Origin: Erodium maritimum
Taxonomy: Eukaryota; Streptophyta; Magnoliopsida; Geraniales; Geraniaceae
Reading direction: 5' to 3'
Assembly: GCA_963921825.1 (NCBI GenBank)
Contig: OY997590.1
Location: 41,929,039-41,993,038 of the forward strand
DNA: 64,000 bases
In this document: piece after piece, positions 10,063 to 21,749 of the stretch
How positions within the stretch are numbered: position 1 is the stretch's first letter
Layout: every line of letters begins with the position of its first letter
Notes under the pieces: generated by a model
Seen by the model: the letters and a program-made list of their open reading frames with translations, nothing else
What the model was told of the DNA's origin: nothing
Databases searched by the model: none
Translations under genes and position numbers: made by a program

Positions 10063-11680
10063 TGTCACGCCCCAAATTCAGCAAACCGAACTCGGGACGC
10101 GAACATTTAAAATAAAGAACACTTTGAAACCTTTTTCCATTAAATTACTTTAAAATACCAGTTTAGTTCAACAAAATAATAATTTACATCTCAAAAATAA
10201 GTCCCAACAATTGGACAAAAACAAGGTACACGTCACTAGACTCAAAAACACCCAGAAACCCGCTTCAAGCTCTTCAAGCTTCAGAAGCTCACCTAGTCCA
10301 GCCTGCGAACGGTACTTGTAGGAAAAGCAGCTAGGGGTGAGCGTTCGCTCACCACCACAAATAACAGACTGACTACGGTATACTTAGCAGACAAAGCCGG
10401 TGACACCAACAACGACTCAAATGACACACACACGACCAACACTTTTCTCAAGCGACTCATACACTCGGACACGTGATGTAGACCCCACACGACAATTGAC
10501 GACCTCCTCCAAAGACACGACTGACAACCACGCAATACCAAGATCACAAAGGATCGCACACCAAACAAGATCACAAAGGATCGCATACCAGCTGCTCAGT
10601 AACCATCTCTGTCTCTCGCCCTTTCCGATCCCAGTCGGGCCAGGCGGTCGACCTGCCGCGCAACTTCTCCTGATCCCAGTCGGGAGGCTAACCCACAACC
10701 TCTCCGCTTCACCAGATCCCAGTCGGGTGGTTAGCCACACCCGCGCGTCCCTCCCCCGATCCCAGTCGGGGAGCTAGCCCACAACCTCTCCGCTTCTCCC
10801 GATCCCAGTCGGGAGGCTAGCTACACCACACAACCTCCACCAGTATCAAGTAACCAAAGACAATCACAAACAAAGTTCAACAGACAGTAACTACACCAGT
10901 CCCAAAATCCACAGGCACTCAAGGCCACCAAGAGACTAACAACCAAACACGGGTTCAACCACCCTACGGGCCCTCATGGCCACCCAAGACACCAACGGTA
11001 AAGTACGGGTTCACAACCCCACGGGCACTCACGGCCACCCAAAACACCAAAGTGACAACACGGGCTCTCATGGCCACCCAAAACTCAATAATAACAACAC
11101 GGGCTCTCAAGGCCACCCAAAACTCGACAATAACAACACGGGCTCTCAAGGCCGCCCAAAACTCAACAATAATAACATGGCCTCTCAAGGCCACCCAAAA
11201 CTCAACAATAATAATACACAACAACCTCCGGCATACTCAATGCCTCAGACAGTCCTAAGATCACTAGTTTCACAAACAACCTCCGGGCATGGTCATATGC
11301 CTCCAATAATTCTAATATCGCTAAGTTCTCTGCTCCTACGACACTACTAAGTGTCACATGCATTTCCAATAGTTGCTAAGTTCCCGTAACATGCTTTTCT
11401 AATATTCGATAACCTAAATAGCCCACGACACCCCGGTGTCACATGCAATTCTACAGTTAACTTTCCCTAGTCAGGGCCGAGATCCGGCTACTTTTCCCTA
11501 CCTCGTATATAACTCCAAAAGTGTTCCACTAAGTCTCGATGTGATCCCAGTCACTCGCCGAGCTTCCCTTTGCCTCGGTTCGTAGCACGATCTAAAAGAA
11601 CACAATTTTTAATGCACTTTAAACTCGTAGGAAATAAACCGAATTTCAATAAACTTAACGCCCAAACGTAACCCCGACAA
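10063..11680 (-). repeat. Array piece Y1: leftward Tekay LTR terminal part
   Basis: 1618 bp homologous to 35190-36804 of the Tekay right LTR and, where comparable, closer to its left LTR (for example CAGCAAACCG, where the right LTR has CAGCGAACCG). It begins TGTCACGCCCC right after ACAGT. It contains a 43 bp minisatellite (GATCCCAGTCGGGAG units, about 10610-10820) and the 39 bp minisatellite (about 10970-11215). It breaks at CCCCGACAA and joins X2. Confidence 0.9.
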
Positions 11681-12733
11681 ACTGTTGTTGTGGCGACACG
11701 ACGAGGCCGAGTCGACTTGGGAACGCGAGGTTCGCGCAAAGTACACCGACCGGTTCGACTCCTGTAGTGCATTGTCTTAAATTTCGCGGACGGAATTCCT
11801 TTAAGGGGGGTAGATTGTAATAACCACTCCCGGTCAACGCAGTCAAATCTGCTAAAAACTGGAAAATTTAAAAAAATTCAGCAGACACTTGGTTGAGCCT
11901 AAATTTGACCCCAAGGGTCATACCGGACTTAAGTTGACCCCGATATTGACCAAAGTGAGTTCCGGGGGACTTTGGGCAACTTTATTATCAATTTGGTAAA
12001 TGTTGACTTTTCGTTGAAAAGTCAACCGAGCGACGTTTTGGTCCATTCGAGGACCGTTTTAGATCCAAAAAGCTTAGCCGTCGTCGCAGCAGTCTTAGTT
12101 GATTCGTTTCCTTGTAGCACGTGAAGTTTCGTAATTTCTTGGAAAGAGTGCCCGTTCGGGGCCCGAAACGTCCGAATTTTGCGAATCTGATTGGAAAAGA
12201 TATTTTCCAAAAAGGTGTGGGACCCACATGACACATGTCATGAATGTGGTGGAAGGAAAAAGGGAGGACAACTTTACCTTTGACTTTAAAGAAAAGACAA
12301 AAGGAAAAGGAAGGGTGTTTTGGTCTTTCTGCTATGTGTTAGTGTTTGAATCAAATTAAAAGGGAATTTTGGATGTGATACACGGCAATTCAGCAAAAAA
12401 AAATAGGAAATGGAGAGAGAAAGAAGAGAGAGAAAGGGAAGGAGAGAAAAGGAAAGAAAAGGGGAGATTTTGGTGATTTCCCGACGATCCGACCGACCGA
12501 TCGACTCAACGATTGAAGATTCGTCATCCCGTCGTCATTCCCTACAGTGAGCACCTAACCGATTTTCGTTTTGATACGTTTGATTTTTAGGGTTTGAGTT
12601 TAAACGGTTTGATTATGGTTGGGTTTTGGTTAGAATTGGTTTAAAGATGATTGGTTGAGGTTTGGGGTTCGTTAGGAACGTTTTGGGGCATAAAGGGAAT
12701 TTTTCCATTGTGGCCGTGTGGGGCCCACGTGCT
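11681..12733 (+). repeat. Array piece X2, left part, interrupted by Copia-2
   Basis: Integrase tail with the 6 bp deletion, polypurine tract and LTR start (11816), near-identical to X1. It is interrupted after GGGCCCACGTGCT by Copia-2; the last five bases, GTGCT (12729-12733), are the left target duplication. The rest of X2 follows at 21197. Confidence 0.92.
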
Positions 12734-14422
12734 TGTTGGGTCTCGAGGTAGGGTTGGAGATGAACCAACTCGCAGCGGAAAATCAATGAAAACCAAGAGA
12801 CAATTAAAACCATGAAACAACTAACAAAGAATGGATTAACAAGAGAAAAATTCAGCACTAGTTCTTACCAAAACAAGAACACCGGTTAACGAATGATTGG
12901 CTTGAGTCTCCAAGACGCCTACGTATCCACATGGGAATCAAAGCCACGTAGTTCTTCTCTTTGAGGACTCAAGAACACAAACATGGAGGTGGAAACTAGC
13001 CAAACCCGAAATGGCCATGGAAGAGGGAGAGAAAATGTGTTTCCTATTCTTGTCTTGTGTTTGTTATGTTGAAAAAAAGATGACTTCAACATAACAAAAC
13101 CCATACTTGTCCAACTAAAGGCATGGGACAAGTATGGTGTCAAGTAAGGTGTAAATAGGACAAAGTATGGCAAGACAAGATTGGGTTAGGTGGTGAATCA
13201 CCAACACCTTAATCCTTGTCTTGCTTACTTAGTACTAATTAATCAAGACTTGATTAATTAGTTCCATGGGCCTTGGTTGCATGGGCCTTTCATGGGCCTC
13301 TTGGAACATGGCCCGTGACCATTTCCAACGAGGTCCCGTGATTCGCTCATCGCCTCCATGCCTTCCATACCGGAAATGTCCAACATTATCCGACGCGATC
13401 AATCCCAAGACTCCAAGCCTTGTCTCGATCCGTAAAGTCCTATTCACTTACGGGCACATGACCCAAAACCCAGTTTTGGTCATGTCCCGAGACAACTCCC
13501 TTTTGGCCATTCTCCATAAATGTGTCAATGAGTTTCATCCTCCGGTGTGACCCTTAGGTTTATGCATGTCAATAGATCAACGTAAAATCCCGTTTTACTT
13601 GATCCTATTTAAGTGGCAACTAACGAGACTTTAGTATTGCCTGACACTACATAACGAATCGACCCTGTCGATTCTAACCTTTCCGTCGTCCCTGTCATTA
13701 TCCTTTTATCTCCGATATCCTGATTGAGATAAGGCATAGAGCCGTCATCCTTATTATTCTCAATCACCGTTCCTTGATATGTGAGATGACTGAAGATATG
13801 ATACCCAGTATCATGTGCATGGCCATGCTATTCTTCCAGTCACTCTCGATCAAGTGGCCGAGAACCGATATCTTTCCCATACCTTAGTATGAGGGATAAA
13901 TCCCTTAGCCGTCTTTCGTGTCACTCATGTAGCCCGTCCCCAAGCCAATCCTTGCCGTTATGGAAGCCCTGTTACGGACAACGTTAGGCTCAGGTCAAAC
14001 TCAGTTGTTGACTACATAGCGATCACAAAGACTCCTTGGTCTAAGGATACATGACAAGCTACAACACTGAATATGTTCATGACTTAATCTATGGCACATA
14101 TTGAGGGCGGGTCGTCCAATATCATGTCCCACATGATATCTATGATCAGACTCCGGAATCCCATTCCAATGACTAACAGAACGTAAGCTATAAAGAGTCA
14201 TCTTTCATACTAGTCGCTTCTAGCGAAGCTTTGTTGACTAGGGACCCATCGAGTGTGATCTATCTCGATCTATGGTTCTATTCGCATGGTGGGCATAGAT
14301 CAGAGCACACATCGATATATTACTCCAACACATAAGTAATATAAAGCCGCTTTAATTTTATTGCTAACGATGATATATACATTTGGACATTTAGGATTGA
14401 ACTACGGGCACTAAGACTAACA
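12734..14422 (-). repeat. Copia-2 3' LTR
   Basis: 1689 bp. It starts TGTTGGGTCTCG and ends AGACTAACA on the plus strand. It equals 19508-21196 by eye and differs from the Copia-1 LTR at scattered single bases. Confidence 0.96.
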
Positions 14423-14573
14423 ATCTCCCACTTGCCCTAGTTCCAATCTAAACTCCAATATGTCCCCATCGACTTTACATGTCTAACATGTTCAGGCAGT
14501 GACACTGCCTTAGTCAAAGGGTTGGCTATGTTATCATCTGTTGCAATATCGGTTATCTTCACTTCACCTCAGT

Positions 14574-14771
14574 TCAGTATTTATCTGATGAGGTGGATAC
14601 GCCGCAGTACATGTTTGGATTTGTTATGCGATCTAGGCTTTTAGCTTGCGCAATGGCCCTTGTGTTGTCGCAAAATGGATTCACCGGACTGGATGGGTTT
14701 TTAATTACACCCAGCCCTGCCATGAATTTCCAAATCCACATAGCCTCCTTAGCTGCCTCTGCAGCATCCAT
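14574..14771 (-). pseudogene. Copia-2 RNase H remnant
   Basis: An open stretch of 65 codons with AAEAAKEAMWIWKFMAGLG and PFCDNTRAIAQAK, typical of the copia RNase H C-terminal half. It keeps TGG where Copia-1 has TGA. Upstream RNase H segments are out of frame. RNase H would remove the RNA template during reverse transcription; this piece is too short to do so. Confidence 0.8.
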
Positions 14772-15009
14772 GTACTTGGCCTCTGTCGTAGATTCGGCAA
14801 TGGTATCTTGCTTTACGCTTTCCCAGCTAAAGCTCTGCCATTCAGCGTAAACACATATCCTGATTGACTTCTAAAGTCATCTGGATTTGTCTTGGAAAAC
14901 TAGCGTCTACTCATCCTTCGACGACTAGTTCAGCATCATCTTTCCCCCGGGTTAGAATGATGTCTACTGGTACAACATAAGGCTTACGAGACGTCTGGTC
15001 TCATACATG

Positions 15010-15997
15010 TCATGGCATATATGATCGATCCTGCCCCCAGGCGCATAGGATTCTCATCATCCTTTTCAGCTCATCAGGTGTCTTAGGACACTGAGTCTTG
15101 CTGAGATGAATGCCATGACTAGTGGGTAAGAGTCCTTTCTTTGAATCGAGCATTAAGAACCTACTCAATGCCTTGTTCACATAGGTTCCCTGACTTAAAT
15201 CCAAGACCCTCTTGGTGCGATCTCTACATATCTTAATCCTTAAGATATGAGAAGCATCGCCTAAGTCCTTTATTGAAAAACACTTCCTCAACCAAGCTTT
15301 AGTCTCGTGCAAGGTTGGGATGTCGTTTTCAATGAGAACCAGAAAGGTAATATTGCTCCCACTAGCCTTCTTATAAACGCAAGATTCATCCTCGTTCTTG
15401 ATTAAGCCAAATCCAATTACAGCTTCATCAAAACGAAGGATCCAACTCCGAGAAGTTCGTTTCAATCCATAAATGGATTTCAACAACTTATAAATCTTTC
15501 CTTTATTCTTCGGATCGTCAAAACCTTTGGGCCGAGACATACAAACGTACTCAGTCAAATTTCCATTTAGGAAAGCGGTTTTGACATCCACTTGCCATAT
15601 CTCGTAATTATGATACGCAGTTATGTCAAGAAGAATTTGGATCGATTTTGACCATAGCCACTAAGGAGAAGGTTTCCTCATAGTCAATCCATTGGATCTG
15701 CCTATAACCTTTCGCCACCAGTTGAGCTTTGTAGGTCAGAGGGTTGCCGTCCATGTCCATCTTCACCTTGAAGATCCATTTGCATCCTGTGGTCCTCACA
15801 CCATTGATGGGATCAACCGGTTCCCAGACTCGGTTGTCCGACATGGATTGCATTTCCTCCCTCATGGCTCCCAGCCATAACTCGGAGTTGGGCCCATCCA
15901 CGACTTCCTGAAAGGTGGCTGGATCATCGTGATCCACCATGACTTCATTGTCACCTCCGGATACCATATCTTGGAGGTGGAAGATTGATCCTTTCAA
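15010..15997 (-). pseudogene. Copia-2 reverse transcriptase, frameshifted and lacking YVDD
   Basis: Segments 15626-15997 and 15010-15591 correspond to those in Copia-1, with the same frame break (about 15592-15625) and the same in-frame loss of the YVDD box between FLVL and IENDIP. DVKTAFLNGNL, with the first catalytic Asp, is kept. Because the deletion is shared, it existed in the source element before either copy inserted. Confidence 0.9.
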
Positions 15998-16085
15998 ATC
16001 GCCTTGGACCTTCCGGAATTGTAACAGGAATTGGTTCTTACTCTACGACAATCTCTGGCTCCTTTCTACTGGGTTGCCAATTGGT

Positions 16086-16355
16086 TTAGACAGATCTGTA
16101 CCATCCTGAATTTCTTCGAGATGCACAGTCCTCCCAATGACGTCTTTGGAAACAAAACTTCTTTTCCATAAAGACCCCACCCCAAGCGACGAACACCATG
16201 TTCTCACTGGGATTGTAGAAATAGTATCCCCTTGTTGCTTTGGGATACCACACGAAGGTGCATATCTCAGATCTTGGTTCGAGCTTAGTCGAAACCAAAT
16301 GTTTCACATAAGCCTCGCAACCACAAATCTTTAGGAAGGACAAAGCGGGCATCAT
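16086..16355 (-). pseudogene. Copia-2 integrase C-terminal region remnant
   Basis: 89 codons equivalent to 2710-2979 of Copia-1, with FLKICGCEAYVKHL and GYYFYNPSENMVFVA. One visible residue differs (WGG against WGE). It is detached from the integrase core by stops. Confidence 0.8.
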
Positions 16356-16533
16356 CCCGTACCATTTTTAAAATGGTGTCCCTTCCACACCATTCGTCGA
16401 AGCCCGATTCACTATGAATGCGGTCGTCTCTAGAGCAAAACCCCTAAAAGAGATTGGGAGATCAGTCCAACTAATCATGGAACAGACCATTGTCTAACAA
16501 TGTCCGATTTCTCCGTTTGGCTACACCTTTCAA

Positions 16534-17322
16534 CTACAGTGACCTAGGAGGAGTCCATTCCAAAAGGATCCCATTCTCTTTTAGATGATCTAATAACTCT
16601 GTGGTCAAGTATTTTCCACCTCGATCCAATCGAAGTGCCTTAATACCTTTGTCGAGCTGGTTTTCTACTATAGTCTTAAACTCTTTGAATTTATCAAAAG
16701 CTTCAGACTTATGTCTCACCGAATAGACATAACCATATTTACTGTAATCATCAGTAAATGTGATAAAGTAGCTAAAACCCCTCCTGGCAAGTGAACTTAT
16801 TGGTCTACACACATTCGAGTGTATCAGCCCCAATAATTCACCCGCCCTTTCATCGCGATCGATAAAGGGCACTTTAGTCATTTTGCCCATCAAACAAACC
16901 TTGCACCTATCGATCGAATGGAATTCGAATGAACTTGAAAGCCCGCACTTCTGAAGTGCTGATAGGCGCTTCTTGTTTATGCGACCCAAATGACAGTACC
17001 ATAACAGAGTTAGGTTTAAATCGTTGGATTTAGACCTCTTGGTATTAACAGAATATATAGAACTTGAGGCATTGTTACCCATATCTAATATGTACAATCC
17101 TCCAACCATGTCAGTACTGGTATAAAACATATCATTGCATAGAACATTAAAAACTCCATTTCCAATATTAACATTATATCCTTCCTTGTCAAACACGGAT
17201 ACAGATATAATATTCCTACTAAAAGTAGGTATGCAATATACATTATACAATACTAAGACAAGGCCTCTTGGCAAAGCAAGACTCATGGATCCTACAGCAG
17301 TTGCCACAACTCTGAGGTCCAT
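16534..17322 (-). pseudogene. Copia-2 protease end, GAG-pre-integrase and integrase core
   Basis: 262 codons, differing from the Copia-1 counterpart by only two visible residues (AVGS for TVGS, LSSS for LSGS). It carries the zinc-region cysteines (CKVCLMGKMTK) and two integrase Asp positions (TDDYSKYG, LDRGGKYL). It ends before the third catalytic residue at the same place as in Copia-1. Confidence 0.88.
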
Positions 17323-17329
17323 TTCGTGC

Positions 17330-17951
17330 TTTCCAAATCTCTCCTACTTAAAGCCACCATATATTAGTGCATGTGTGAGATTCAGTCATGGTATCTAATA
17401 CCCATGAATCTTTGGAAGTAGAGAGATGTAGCTCTATAGAGTTAATACCGAATGAAGGCACGATCCCACCGCCCTTCCTTAGATCATCCAGGTTTCCTGA
17501 TGAAGGCGCAGTCCTACTGCCCTTCTTCAGATCATCCAGGCTATTTGATGAAGGCGCAGTCCCACTGCCCTTCTTCAGATCAGCCGTGAACTTCCTGTAA
17601 TCCCGATTCCAATGACCAGGCTGTTGGCAGTAGAAGCAGACATTCTCAGGTGTCTCATCTTTCCTGCCAAGTGCGCATGGGCCCAGCCCATGCCACTTCC
17701 AATTCCCTTGTTGACCATCAGAATATCCTTGGATCCCAGATCCCTGAAATATTCTTCTCAGCAGTTAATGACACTTCATGTAACTCTGATATGGTCTTAG
17801 AGACAGCCTTGTCAAGGACATATTCTTTGCGTTCAGACTTGAGGACTATCCTCAAAATTCTGTACCAGTCCAAATAGTTTGTCCCATTTAGCTTGACCCT
17901 GTCAAAAATGGTTTTTAATGACAAACTATTAATGTTCGCTGAATTTGCCAT
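17330..17951 (-). pseudogene. Copia-2 gag and start of protease, internally deleted
   Basis: ATG at 17949-17951 opens a 77-codon frame with LNGTNYLDWYRILRIVLKSE, ending at 17718. A shifted frame continues with the zinc knuckle CFYCQQPGHWNRDY (last Cys is Tyr), the 16-residue triplicated repeat and the altered protease motif LDTM. The middle of gag is missing as in Copia-1, so capsid assembly from this protein is unlikely. Confidence 0.85.
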
Positions 17952-19493
17952 TTGATCTACAACAGATAAAATTCAATCAGTAAACTGAATAAATTTTATA
18001 AAGATCAAGCTTAAACACCAACAATCGATTCTAAACCTTTAGAATCTGAAACCAAGATCCTTGATTCACTCGATTAAGCTGAACTAATGCTCACCACTTA
18101 ATCGAGCTATGTAGGTAGGACTCCATCCAATCACATCCAATGTGACTCTTGGCTAGGGTATGTACTTATGTACACGGCTTACCCTATCTGTTACCCTAGC
18201 TCAACCTCAGGCTGAGAATCGTAGTCGGGTCCACCAATTTTCAACTATGGCCCGTCACTATGTAGGTGCTCCGCTAATGCGCACGACACCCACATATGTC
18301 GTCCAAACCTACTACCCCGCTTTCCCATGGATGCTCCGCTAATGCGCACGACACCCATAGGACGGGGAGGTAGTAAGGTGTTGATAATTGGGAGGTATCG
18401 GACATGACCCGCTTTTACTTGTCCGGTTGTGTTTAAAACTTTGGCACATCCTAGATGCGATGAGCACATCAACTACATTCCAAATGCAATGATGCCTCAA
18501 ATTACATCCAATGTAATTCTTCCTTCGAACCCGTCAACTACATCCAATGTAATGACGATTCTAAGGGCTCACACACAAGGATTAAAATTCCAATTTTATC
18601 TTTGCATGTGAGGTGATATGCTCGGTAAATAAAGTTAAGCATGCAATTCTAAAACACATAGAATTAATCATGCATAAACTAAACCAAGCATAAAGCGATA
18701 AATATGCACATAATAGCCCCCTAAACTAACTCCCACTAGCTTCTTGAGCTCCATCGACTCCAAGCCGATGCCAACACCCGAAAAGCCACCAAATGACCTT
18801 TTCGCCCTTTCTTCATCTTGAGTAAAATATTACAATTTAATACACGACTCGCAGGTCGGGAATAAATAAATATTACAAACAAGTGGTTCGACGACCACAC
18901 CTTGAAAGAATAATTACACGCTAACTCTAACGGCTCGCAGGCCGTGAAAAGCGATAAATAATTAAATCGAGCTCGGGGCTATTATGTACACCATGCCAAC
19001 ATCACATCACACATCGTGTTATCAAACAAGCATGTTATCAAACATCATGTGATTTTCCGGTTTTAATTAATAGCCAAGTTTCGAAATTTTTTGATGCTCG
19101 GTTTATCGAAACCGTTCAAAAATGAAACTTTTGAACATTTGATCTTCGAGTTCATCATGACGGTTCCAAACTCGTCATAACTAACAAAACGGTTTAGCCT
19201 TGGCATATTAACCATCCAATGGTCATGCTTGGTCTAGCTCCGTCCAACGGAGCCCCGTTCGGTCCCGGTTTCGGCTCCCCGAGAGTCCCGCTCCCGAGAC
19301 CCGAAAAATCAAATTTTTTTCAAAATTTCCAGATTTGAAATAATTTTCAAAAATTCATTTTACATGCATTAAATCCATAAACAATAATTTAAAACATGTA
19401 ATCAAACAATTTAGCAAAACAACATGCCAAAAACGAAACTTTCAAGCAAAACCGAAACTTTGAACACCGTCTTGTGAATCCCGAAGGTAGCAT
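17952..19493 (-). other. Copia-2 5' leader, non-coding
   Basis: Same layout as the Copia-1 leader. It carries an extra short stretch near 18790-18805 and scattered substitutions. No open frame with recognisable content. Confidence 0.65.
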
Positions 19494-19506
19494 GGCTCTG
19501 ATACCA
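19494..19506 (-). other. Copia-2 primer-binding site
   Basis: TGGTATCAGAGCC on the minus strand, one base inside the 5' LTR, complementary to the 3' end of initiator methionine tRNA. Confidence 0.93.
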
Positions 19507-19507
19507 C

Positions 19508-21196
19508 TGTTGGGTCTCGAGGTAGGGTTGGAGATGAACCAACTCGCAGCGGAAAATCAATGAAAACCAAGAGACAATTAAAACCATGAAACAACTAACA
19601 AAGAATGGATTAACAAGAGAAAAATTCAGCACTAGTTCTTACCAAAACAAGAACACCGGTTAACGAATGATTGGCTTGAGTCTCCAAGACGCCTACGTAT
19701 CCACATGGGAATCAAAGCCACGTAGTTCTTCTCTTTGAGGACTCAAGAACACAAACATGGAGGTGGAAACTAGCCAAACCCGAAATGGCCATGGAAGAGG
19801 GAGAGAAAATGTGTTTCCTATTCTTGTCTTGTGTTTGTTATGTTGAAAAAAAGATGACTTCAACATAACAAAACCCATACTTGTCCAACTAAAGGCATGG
19901 GACAAGTATGGTGTCAAGTAAGGTGTAAATAGGACAAAGTATGGCAAGACAAGATTGGGTTAGGTGGTGAATCACCAACACCTTAATCCTTGTCTTGCTT
20001 ACTTAGTACTAATTAATCAAGACTTGATTAATTAGTTCCATGGGCCTTGGTTGCATGGGCCTTTCATGGGCCTCTTGGAACATGGCCCGTGACCATTTCC
20101 AACGAGGTCCCGTGATTCGCTCATCGCCTCCATGCCTTCCATACCGGAAATGTCCAACATTATCCGACGCGATCAATCCCAAGACTCCAAGCCTTGTCTC
20201 GATCCGTAAAGTCCTATTCACTTACGGGCACATGACCCAAAACCCAGTTTTGGTCATGTCCCGAGACAACTCCCTTTTGGCCATTCTCCATAAATGTGTC
20301 AATGAGTTTCATCCTCCGGTGTGACCCTTAGGTTTATGCATGTCAATAGATCAACGTAAAATCCCGTTTTACTTGATCCTATTTAAGTGGCAACTAACGA
20401 GACTTTAGTATTGCCTGACACTACATAACGAATCGACCCTGTCGATTCTAACCTTTCCGTCGTCCCTGTCATTATCCTTTTATCTCCGATATCCTGATTG
20501 AGATAAGGCATAGAGCCGTCATCCTTATTATTCTCAATCACCGTTCCTTGATATGTGAGATGACTGAAGATATGATACCCAGTATCATGTGCATGGCCAT
20601 GCTATTCTTCCAGTCACTCTCGATCAAGTGGCCGAGAACCGATATCTTTCCCATACCTTAGTATGAGGGATAAATCCCTTAGCCGTCTTTCGTGTCACTC
20701 ATGTAGCCCGTCCCCAAGCCAATCCTTGCCGTTATGGAAGCCCTGTTACGGACAACGTTAGGCTCAGGTCAAACTCAGTTGTTGACTACATAGCGATCAC
20801 AAAGACTCCTTGGTCTAAGGATACATGACAAGCTACAACACTGAATATGTTCATGACTTAATCTATGGCACATATTGAGGGCGGGTCGTCCAATATCATG
20901 TCCCACATGATATCTATGATCAGACTCCGGAATCCCATTCCAATGACTAACAGAACGTAAGCTATAAAGAGTCATCTTTCATACTAGTCGCTTCTAGCGA
21001 AGCTTTGTTGACTAGGGACCCATCGAGTGTGATCTATCTCGATCTATGGTTCTATTCGCATGGTGGGCATAGATCAGAGCACACATCGATATATTACTCC
21101 AACACATAAGTAATATAAAGCCGCTTTAATTTTATTGCTAACGATGATATATACATTTGGACATTTAGGATTGAACTACGGGCACTAAGACTAACA
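19508..21196 (-). repeat. Copia-2 5' LTR
   Basis: 1689 bp, TG/CA ends, matching 12734-14422. Followed by the right target duplication GTGCT (21197-21201). Confidence 0.96.
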
Positions 21197-21749
21197 GTGC
21201 TCGGGTCACGGGTTTAGTGTTCGGGCGGTTTAGAACGTTCCCCGGACCATTTATCCACAACCGAATCGAAAATTGGAATTAAATTGGAAAAATTGTAATT
21301 ATCGGGTTTAGAAACTTTAAACGTTAATTAATTGACTCGGAAGTCGGAATTCGATTCCGTGGAGTGCCTAGGAACCCTTGAATTATTCTAATACCGTAGA
21401 AACGAAAACGGGAATTTTCGAAGCCCTGGAAGGGCGTTTCCAAAACCCGGGCAGATTCGCCATGTCGGGCGAATCGGGCCTTTACGGGTCCTTTATCGAC
21501 AATGTCGAGTAATTGGGAAGTTTGGGAGTGATCGACATTTTCGGGGTTAAGTTTGGGCGTTAAGTTTATCGAATTCCAGTTTATGTCTGCGAGCTTATAA
21601 GTATTTAAAATCGTGCTGCAGACCGAGGGAAAGGAAAGCTAGGCGAGTGACTGAGATCACGCTGGAGCTTGTTGGTTGGCTTTTGGAGAACACGCACGAG
21701 GTAGGGAAAAGTAGCCGGATCTCAGCCCTGACTAGGGAAAGTTAACAGT
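21197..21749 (+). repeat. Array piece X2, right part
   Basis: Continues X2 after Copia-2, from the duplicated GTGCT through CGGGTCACGGG to ACAGT (21745-21749), where Y2 starts. Matches 9510-10062 of X1. Confidence 0.92.

Larger units (their letters stand above)
12734..21196 (-). mobile_element. Copia-2, complete Ty1/copia LTR retrotransposon copy, defective
   Basis: 8463 bp with two 1689 bp LTRs, primer-binding site, polypurine tract and a 5 bp target duplication GTGCT (12729-12733 and 21197-21201). X1, X3 and X4 show the empty site. The two LTRs look identical at every site compared, and four LTR reading frames match exactly between them, so the insertion is very young. Coding regions carry the same defects as Copia-1 (internal gag loss, frameshifts, no YVDD), so the copy cannot make its own reverse transcriptase. 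It was probably moved in trans by a related active element. Confidence 0.95.

Noticed and set aside
10400..10777. 125-codon frame repeated at 22087, 25306, 28526 and 35527
   Set aside because: Part of the LTR and its 43 bp minisatellite. The opposite strand is open as well, so it is a repeat effect.
10976..11350. 124-codon frame with repeated HGHPKLNNNN units, present also at 22663 and 25882
   Set aside because: The 39 bp minisatellite has a period divisible by three, which keeps frames open on both strands. No start context, domain or codon pattern of a gene; it lies within an LTR piece.
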